Made by a program: the position numbers and the translations under genes. The notes beneath the pieces are model-generated. The model had not been told where the DNA came from. It saw only the letters and a program-made list of their open reading frames with translations, and did not search any database. Positions 58,843-64,000 of a stretch of DNA of 64,000 nt are shown in pieces. The first letter of the stretch is position 1, and every line of letters starts with the position of its first letter. Source of the DNA: Gammaproteobacteria bacterium (GTDB lineage Bacteria > Pseudomonadota > Gammaproteobacteria > Pseudomonadales > Halieaceae); NCBI GenBank assembly GCA_030427485.1, contig JAUICG010000015.1, positions 58,853 to 122,852 on the forward strand. The letters run 5' to 3'.

Positions 58843-60456
58843 CTATTTTTTAACGATGTAACCGGATTGCTTCAGGTCCCAGGTATCCGCACTGACGCCG
58901 GCCTGTCGCAGCACGAATTTCTGCACCTTGTTGGTCGGGGTGTAGGGTAACTCGCGTACGAAATCCATATAGCGGGGCACGAAATAGTGCGGTGCGCAAT
59001 TGTTGATGTACGCGCAGAGATCTTCCGGCACCAGGGCGGCACCCTCCTCCAGGATGATATTGAGCTTGAGTTCATCCTCGCTTGCCAGCACCTCGCTCGG
59101 TATACCGAACGCGGCGACGTCCCTTACCGAGGGATGGCGGCGCACGACATTCTCCACTTCCAGCGTGGATATATTCCTGCCGGCGAAGCGTACCGCGTCC
59201 TTTTTCCGGTCCACGAAGTAGAAGCCACCCGTCGCCGGGTCCCTGCGGCCCATGTCGCCGGTCAGGAACCAGTCACCGCGATACGCTTCGGCCGTGGCCT
59301 GCGGGTTATCGAAGTACCCGTTGAATAGCAGATGAGGCGCGAGGGCGCGCACGCAAATTTCCCCGACGTCCCCGTCGGCGACTTGCCGGCCCTCGTCGTC
59401 AAACAGCCGTACGTCCATATCCGGCGGGGGCAGGCCCAGACAGTAGGTGGGAAGTTCGATATCGGTATGTTCCTGGTTCAGGTGCAGCAGGGATTCTGAC
59501 TGGCCGAGTCCGGAGCGATTCAGCCGGACGCCAAAGCGCCGCTCGAAATTTTCCCACAGTTCCGGTGGCATGGGGGCGATACCCGCCTCTCTCAGGGGAG
59601 TATCCGCGTCGTCTTCCCGCTCGGGCGACTTCATCAGGAAGACGCCCATCGCGCCGATCGCAAAGGTCTGCGTGGCATTGAAATGCTTGACCCGATCCAT
59701 GAAATGGCTCACCGAGAACTTTTCCTCCAGCGCACAGCCGATACCTCCGATCATCGCTCGAATGACGCATGTCAGCCACGACCCGGAGTTGTACAGCGGC
59801 AGCGCACAGTACGCGATGTCACCGGGCCGCAAGGTGTATTGCAGGGACGCGCCCAGCAGGGTCGAGCGGATCCAGTTATTGTGCGCCTGCATCACACCCT
59901 TGGAGCGGCCGGTGGTGCCCGACGTCCACAGAATTGCGCAGGTATCGCCGTAATCGTGCTGCGTGTAATCGAAGCGGTACGGCTCGTGGTCGAGCAACTG
60001 CCGGTAAGTGAGCACGCCGGGCAGATCACCGCTATCGCCGTCGAGCAGGACCAGGCGCTCATCCGACAGCGCATTCCTGACATCCAGAACCCTCGGCAGG
60101 TGTTTCTGGTCCGTGATCAGCGCTTTGCATCGACTGCGTACGATGGCATCGCGCAACCACTCTCCCCGGTAATCCGTGCAGATGGGCACCCATACCGCGC
60201 CCAGTTTATTCAGCGCCAGGCACAGCAGGACAAGCTCGGGCACATTGGCCATGAACAGGCAGACGCGATCACCCCGTTCGACGCCGATACTGGCAAACCC
60301 GGCGGCGAGGCGGCTGGTAATTTCGTCGGCCGCCGCATAGGTGATCCGGTGATGATCGGAAATCAGGAACTCCGTGGCGCCGTTCTGCTGTGCCTGCAGT
60401 TCAAGAATTCTGGCGAGATGGCGATCCGCAACATCGTCCAGCGATAATGGATTCAC
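58843..60456 (-). CDS. AMP-dependent acyl-CoA synthetase/ligase
   Basis: A 537-aa adenylate-forming ligase: P-loop [38 protein letters not shown] (A7-A8), then [15 protein letters not shown] and the catalytic Lys in [12 protein letters not shown]. The [13 protein letters not shown] block places it nearer CaiC/carnitine-CoA ligase-like enzymes than FadD. The frame is open to 60510, but that ATG lies beside a predicted promoter with no ribosome site; GTG at 60456 has TTTTGGAGTC upstream and is preferred. It leads the truncated SDR. A perfect palindrome overlaps its presumed promoter. Confidence 0.9.
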   Translation of the reverse strand: MNPLSLDDVADRHLARILELQAQQNGATEFLISDHHRITYAAADEITSRLAAGFASIGVERGDRVCLFMANVPELVLLCLALNKLGAVWVPICTDYRGEWLRDAIVRSRCKALITDQKHLPRVLDVRNALSDERLVLLDGDSGDLPGVLTYRQLLDHEPYRFDYTQHDYGDTCAILWTSGTTGRSKGVMQAHNNWIRSTLLGASLQYTLRPGDIAYCALPLYNSGSWLTCVIRAMIGGIGCALEEKFSVSHFMDRVKHFNATQTFAIGAMGVFLMKSPEREDDADTPLREAGIAPMPPELWENFERRFGVRLNRSGLGQSESLLHLNQEHTDIELPTYCLGLPPPDMDVRLFDDEGRQVADGDVGEICVRALAPHLLFNGYFDNPQATAEAYRGDWFLTGDMGRRDPATGGFYFVDRKKDAVRFAGRNISTLEVENVVRRHPSVRDVAAFGIPSEVLASEDELKLNIILEEGAALVPEDLCAYINNCAPHYFVPRYMDFVRELPYTPTNKVQKFVLRQAGVSADTWDLKQSGYIVKK

Positions 60457-60511
60457 GATTAAGACTCCAAAAGACCCGGTGGTGTTCGGGAATTCCCGTA
60501 ACAGGCGCATA

Positions 60512-60533
60512 TATTATAGTCGTAACTATAATA
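60512..60533. promoter_or_regulatory. 22-bp palindrome overlapping the ligase promoter
   Basis: TATTATAGT (60512-60520), CGTA, ACTATAATA (60525-60533) is a perfect 9-4-9 inverted repeat. On the minus strand its near half gives TATAAT, an ideal -10 about 56 nt before the GTG start, so a bound protein would block the promoter. The region is AT-rich and the rest of 60457-60677 shows nothing else clear. The adjacent LysR gene is on the same strand; the regulator may be encoded elsewhere. Confidence 0.6.
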
Positions 60534-60677
60534 AATAAAGCGTTGGGCGGGAATGCTACTCTTCGCGCACCGTTCGGCGACCCACGCGGCTCCGGCACCA
60601 TAGCAATCACGGGGGGCAGCCAATGCAGCACAGACCCCATCAAGAGGCGGGGCCGGTTCCTGCCCGATCTTTGTTAC

Positions 60678-61583
60678 CTACCGCGAAGGCTGCGTCTTCA
60701 GCAGAGCGCGACTGTCCAACTGCCACTCCTCGGTCATCAGTTCCAGCAACCGGGTCACCCTGGCCGGGATGAACCGTGTCTCCGGGTAGGCCGCCCACAC
60801 CTGGACTTCGTTATACTTCCAGTCCGGCAGCACCTCCACCAATGTGCCCTGCGCGAGGTCTTCCAACACGCCGAAATCGGGCAGTTGCGCGATGCCGATA
60901 CCGCTGCGTGCCGCACTGCGCAGCGCGTGGCTGTTCTCGCAGCGCCAGCGGCCGTTCACCCTGATGCGCTTTTGCTCCCGCCCATTGTGCAGCACCCAGT
61001 GGTGGCCGGACGAGACGAGGCAATGGTGCCTGGCGAGGTCACCCGGTGCGGCGGGCGCTCCCTCGCGCGCAAGGTACCCCGGGCTGGCCACCAGCAGCTT
61101 GTGGAACGCCGCCAGCGGCTTGCCGCCGAGCGACGAATCCTCCAGCGGACCCTCGCAGATCGAGAGGTCATAGCCGTGCGCCACGATGTCGACCGGGGAA
61201 TCGCTGAAATCCAGTTGGACCTCGAGGGCGGGGTTCTGCTGCAGGTATTCGGCCAGCAACGGCACCAGGAACTGCTCCTGGAAGTCGCCTGCGAGGTTGA
61301 CCCGCAGAATACCCCGGATCTCCCCCGTGCCGCCGCCGATGCTGGCCTCGGCCGCGCGCAGATTGTCGCGGGCGGCCGTGGCCAGCCGGGAAAAGCGGCG
61401 GCCCTCGTCAGTGAGCGTTACGCGGCGAGTGGTGCGGTAGAACAGGCGGGCGCCGAGCCGGGCCTCGAGCTTCGCGACACGCTTGCTGACCTGGGAGTTG
61501 GTCAGGCCCAGCCGGTCCGCGGCGCGGCTGAAGCTGCTGTTCTCGGCGACCGCGAGAAATTCATCGATGCCATCCCAGTGCAT
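60678..61583 (-). CDS. LysR-family transcriptional regulator
   Basis: A 301-aa LysR regulator with N-terminal winged HTH (MHWDGIDEFLAVAENSSFSRAADRLGLTNSQVSKRVAKLE, quoted here as SFSRAADRLGLTNSQVSKRV) and the periplasmic-binding-like co-inducer domain from about residue 90. It is divergent from the amidohydrolase gene at 61693; the usual LysR layout would have it control that gene. A palindrome lies 1 nt upstream of its start codon. Confidence 0.94.
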   Translation of the reverse strand: MHWDGIDEFLAVAENSSFSRAADRLGLTNSQVSKRVAKLEARLGARLFYRTTRRVTLTDEGRRFSRLATAARDNLRAAEASIGGGTGEIRGILRVNLAGDFQEQFLVPLLAEYLQQNPALEVQLDFSDSPVDIVAHGYDLSICEGPLEDSSLGGKPLAAFHKLLVASPGYLAREGAPAAPGDLARHHCLVSSGHHWVLHNGREQKRIRVNGRWRCENSHALRSAARSGIGIAQLPDFGVLEDLAQGTLVEVLPDWKYNEVQVWAAYPETRFIPARVTRLLELMTEEWQLDSRALLKTQPSR

Positions 61584-61584
61584 G

Positions 61585-61607
61585 ATTATTTCTCTAATGG
61601 AAATAAT
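61585..61607. promoter_or_regulatory. ATTATTTC-N7-GAAATAAT palindrome at the LysR start
   Basis: A perfect 8-7-8 inverted repeat (61585-61592, 61600-61607) immediately upstream of the LysR ATG (61583). T-N11-A can be placed within it, as in typical LysR sites. It could serve both divergent genes; position suggests autorepression. Confidence 0.55.
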
Positions 61608-61692
61608 AATTTCGGCGATCGTAGCTTAATTCCCGCCCGCCCTCAAGGTAGCCTAGGCACCTCATTGACCACATAAAAAGGGAGAAGGCGTC

Positions 61693-63405
61693 ATGTACGA
61701 TCTGATCATTCGCGGCGGCCGCATCGTCGACGGCACGGGCGCACCGGCCTACAAAGGCGATGTCGCGATCCGCGACGGGAAAATCGCGGCCATCGGCAGC
61801 GTGGCGGGCACGGCGCCGCAGGAAATCGACGCCTCCGGCCTGCTGGTCACCCCCGGCTGGGTCGACACGCACAGCCACATGGACGGGCAGGCCACCTGGG
61901 ACCCGCTCTGCAGCCCGGCGCTGAACCACGGCATCACCACGCTGGTGATGGGCAACTGCGGTGTCGGCTTCGCACCCTGCCTGCCCACCGAGAAGGCGCA
62001 CCGCGAACTGATCGAGGTGATGGAGGACGTGGAAGACATTCCCGGTTCGGCGCTGGACGAAGGCATCAAGTGGACCTGGGAGACGTTTCCCGAATACCTC
62101 GACACCCTGGAGGCGATGCCGCGGGCAGTCGACGTGGCGGCCCAGTTGCCGCACTGCGCGCTGCGCGTGTACGTGATGGGCGAGCGCGGCGTGCACAACG
62201 AGCAGGCCACGCCCGACGATATCCGGCGCATGGCGGAGATCACGCGCGAGGCCATCGAGGCCGGGGCGATGGGCTTTTCGACGTCACGCACCGAACTGCA
62301 CACCACGCGCCACGGCGAGGTGATGCCGGGCACCTACAGCGCCGAGGACGAGTTGCTGGGCATCGGGAAATCCCTCGGCGACATCGGCAAGGGCGTCTAC
62401 CAGCTGGTGTCCGACTGGGACGACTGGGAGAAAGAGATGCAGTGGATGAAGCAGCTCTCCCTCGAGAACAACTGCCAGATCAACTTCACGATCTTCTACC
62501 AGAAGGAAGAGCAGTGGCCGCGCGTGCTACAGCAGCTCGAGTTCGTCAAGGAAGCCAATGCCCAGGGCGCGAAACTGGTGCCGAACATCGGGCTGCGCCC
62601 GGTCAGCGTGTTGATGAACTTCAACGGCACGGTACACCCGTTCTTCCTGCACCAGGGGTTCGCGGCGCTGGCCGCCCTGACTCCGCGGGAGCGTATCGCC
62701 GAGCTGAGGAAGCCGGAAGTGCGCGCGGCGATTCTCGCCGAGGAGACGCCGGTAATGGGCCACCCGGTCGCCGACCGCATGACCTCGGATTTCGACATGA
62801 TGTTCGAACTCGGCGAAAGCCCGGACTACGAACCGCAGCTCGAGGACAGCATCGGCGCGAAGGCCCGAAAGGCGGGCGTCACGCCGCAGGAATACGCCTA
62901 TGACGCGCTGTTACAGCGCGACGGCGAGGCGATGCTGTACTTTCCGCTGATGGGTTACGACAGCGGCAACCTCGAGCGCCAGCTCGACATGCTGCAAAAC
63001 GAGCACTCGGTAATCAGCCTCTCGGACACCGGCGCGCATTGCGGGGTCCTGTGCGACGCCTCCATCCCCACCCAGTTACTGGCCTATTTCACCCGCGATC
63101 GCACCCGCGGCCGCCGACTGGGCGTGGAGGAAGCAGTGAAAATGCACACCGCCGACACTGCCAACTGTATGGGCCTGACCGATCGCGGCACGCTGGAAAT
63201 CGGCAAAAAGGCCGATATCAACATCATCGACTACGACAACCTCAGGCTGAACGCCCCGCGCATGGCCTACGACCTGCCCGCCGGCGGCCGGCGCGTCTAC
63301 CAGGACGCCGAGGGCTACCGTTACACGCTGGTGAGCGGCGAGGTCGTGATGCAGGACGGCGTGGCGACCGATGCCCGCCCCGGGCGGCTCATTCGCGCGG
63401 CATAA
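61693..63405 (+). CDS. D-aminoacylase-like amidohydrolase
   Basis: A 570-aa metal-dependent amidohydrolase of the N-acyl-D-amino-acid deacylase group. Metal motif His-x-His is in PGWVDTHSHMDGQ (about residue 59-61), CGVGFAPC follows near 94 and the C-terminal region has SDTGAHCGVL (metal Asp/His context) and MTADTANCMGL-like HTADTANCMGL. It opens with the small beta-sandwich (MYDLIIRGGRIVDGTG) that closes the fold. A GGAGAAGG ribosome site lies just upstream. It would hydrolyse an amide or N-acyl bond. It is divergent from LysR and followed by an alpha/beta hydrolase. Confidence 0.92.
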   Translation: MYDLIIRGGRIVDGTGAPAYKGDVAIRDGKIAAIGSVAGTAPQEIDASGLLVTPGWVDTHSHMDGQATWDPLCSPALNHGITTLVMGNCGVGFAPCLPTEKAHRELIEVMEDVEDIPGSALDEGIKWTWETFPEYLDTLEAMPRAVDVAAQLPHCALRVYVMGERGVHNEQATPDDIRRMAEITREAIEAGAMGFSTSRTELHTTRHGEVMPGTYSAEDELLGIGKSLGDIGKGVYQLVSDWDDWEKEMQWMKQLSLENNCQINFTIFYQKEEQWPRVLQQLEFVKEANAQGAKLVPNIGLRPVSVLMNFNGTVHPFFLHQGFAALAALTPRERIAELRKPEVRAAILAEETPVMGHPVADRMTSDFDMMFELGESPDYEPQLEDSIGAKARKAGVTPQEYAYDALLQRDGEAMLYFPLMGYDSGNLERQLDMLQNEHSVISLSDTGAHCGVLCDASIPTQLLAYFTRDRTRGRRLGVEEAVKMHTADTANCMGLTDRGTLEIGKKADINIIDYDNLRLNAPRMAYDLPAGGRRVYQDAEGYRYTLVSGEVVMQDGVATDARPGRLIRAA

Positions 63406-63415
63406 GCGGGAGACG

Positions 63416-63447
63416 GGCACAGGCGCTGCGACTGAAACGCCTGTGCC
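63416..63447 (+). repeat. Intercistronic hairpin
   Basis: GGCACAGGCG (63416-63425) pairs perfectly with CGCCTGTGCC (63438-63447) around a 12-nt loop. No T-run follows, so it is not a standard intrinsic terminator. It lies 10 nt after the amidohydrolase stop and 60 nt before the next start, where it may stabilise or attenuate transcripts. Confidence 0.65.
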
Positions 63448-63507
63448 TGCAGATTGTGCGGCGACCCGTTCGTCCGGGGCCCGCACCCAGCCGGGAGGAT
63501 GACCTGA

Positions 63508-64000
63508 ATGGAACCTTTTTACGACCCGCGCTGCAGGCCGGCACAACCGGCGACGCCGGCCGCTTCCGCGTTCGCGGTGCACCGCGCAGAGGTCGCGCCC
63601 GGCCTGTCGCTGGCTTTCGTGCGCGAAGGAACCGGCGGCATGCCGCTGGTGCTGCTGCACGGCTATCCCGAGACAAAACGGATCTGGTGGCGCAATATCG
63701 GCCCGCTGGCGGACGCCGGGTTCGAGGTGATCGTGCCGGACTTGCGCGGCAGCGGCGACAGCGACATCCCGACTGACGACCAGCACGACATCGTCACCTA
63801 TGCACGGGACATTTACGCGCTGGTCCACGACCGCCTCGGCCACCGCTCGTGCATCGTGGCGGCGGGCGATGTGGGCGGTGTCGTCGCGACGGACCTGATC
63901 CACCGCTACCCCGGCTTCGTCGAGCGCTTCTGCTTTTTCAATTCCGTGCCGCCGATGGGCGTTGATTACGCCGCGGCCGGCATCGCGGGCGAATTGCAGA
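63508..64000 (+). CDS. Alpha/beta hydrolase (dehalogenase/epoxide hydrolase-like), 3' end cut by window
   Basis: The first 164 residues of an alpha/beta hydrolase: oxyanion motif HGYPE, then PDLRGSGDSD, and the nucleophile elbow AAGDVGG, where the residue is Asp rather than Ser. Asp nucleophiles mark haloacetate dehalogenases, haloalkane dehalogenases and epoxide hydrolases. ATG at 63508 has GGAGG 10 nt upstream. The Asp-His partner residues lie beyond the window. It follows the amidohydrolase by 102 nt and may be co-transcribed. Confidence 0.85.
   Translation, partial: MEPFYDPRCRPAQPATPAASAFAVHRAEVAPGLSLAFVREGTGGMPLVLLHGYPETKRIWWRNIGPLADAGFEVIVPDLRGSGDSDIPTDDQHDIVTYARDIYALVHDRLGHRSCIVAAGDVGGVVATDLIHRYPGFVERFCFFNSVPPMGVDYAAAGIAGELQ

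Noticed and set aside
1..64000. Insertion sequences, phage genes, toxin-antitoxin or defence systems
   Set aside because: No transposase, integrase, restriction, Cas, retron RT or toxin-antitoxin protein could be recognised in any frame.
1..64000. tRNA, rRNA or riboswitch genes
   Set aside because: No cloverleaf, rRNA core segment or B12/TPP/SAM-type leader was recognised by eye; a tRNAscan or Infernal run would be decisive.

Overview
The window is GC-rich (roughly 60% or more, by eye) bacterial chromosome of a Gram-negative type: three TonB-dependent receptors, an outer-membrane efflux lipoprotein, Shine-Dalgarno-led genes and tight operons with 4-nt ATGA/GTGA overlaps. The gene mix (two P450s, three Rieske oxygenases, CaiB-type CoA-transferase, several SDRs, acyl-CoA dehydrogenases, acyl-CoA ligases, TauD/PhyH dioxygenases) resembles marine hydrocarbon-, terpenoid- or steroid-degrading gammaproteobacteria such as Halieaceae or Spongiibacteraceae. 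That placement is inference; no rRNA or tRNA gene is present to test it.

Layout. 1-11.3 kb: a catabolic locus with two related TetR regulators. One heads an operon TetR-P450-ALDH-SDR-thiolase-like protein and is divergent from a CaiB/BaiF CoA-transferase; the other is divergent from a TonB receptor-P450 pair. Three copies of CAAC-N5-GTTG sit in these promoters and probably tie the two halves into one regulon for uptake, hydroxylation and CoA-dependent breakdown of one substrate. 11.3-19.3 kb: two Rieske operons on the minus strand (alpha + small protein + TauD, headed by TetR; alpha + beta + SDR + SRPBCC + MDR, headed by MarR). 19.4-32.3 kb: MFS transporter, SMP-30 lactonase, two HupE-like proteins, amidohydrolase, acyl-CoA ligase, a paired acyl-CoA dehydrogenase, a KshA-like Rieske protein, a SnoaL-like protein, a thioesterase and an LLM oxidoreductase.

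32.4-39.1 kb: a six-gene operon for a MacAB-type tripartite exporter ending in its own response regulator and histidine kinase. 39.4-47.6 kb: cupin and two PhyH dioxygenases opposite a TetR gene, a methyltransferase, then an AraC-regulated group (MDR, cupin, SDR) with matching 21-bp-phased direct repeats at two promoters. 47.8-54.7 kb: flavin-fold/GAF proteins, cytochrome c, a SurE-domain lipoprotein, and a His/Asp-rich ZnuD-like receptor with a small CxxC protein. 54.7-64 kb: another TonB receptor, TauD dioxygenase, a 3'-truncated SDR, CoA ligase, LysR, a D-aminoacylase-like amidohydrolase and the start of an alpha/beta hydrolase.

The most unusual structure is a family of three intergenic elements (19469-19586, 24483-24602, 26326-26446). 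Each has a conserved 68-69-nt unit holding three small hairpins, enclosed by a 30-31-nt inverted repeat whose outer 25-26 nt differ completely between copies although the two arms of each copy match each other.
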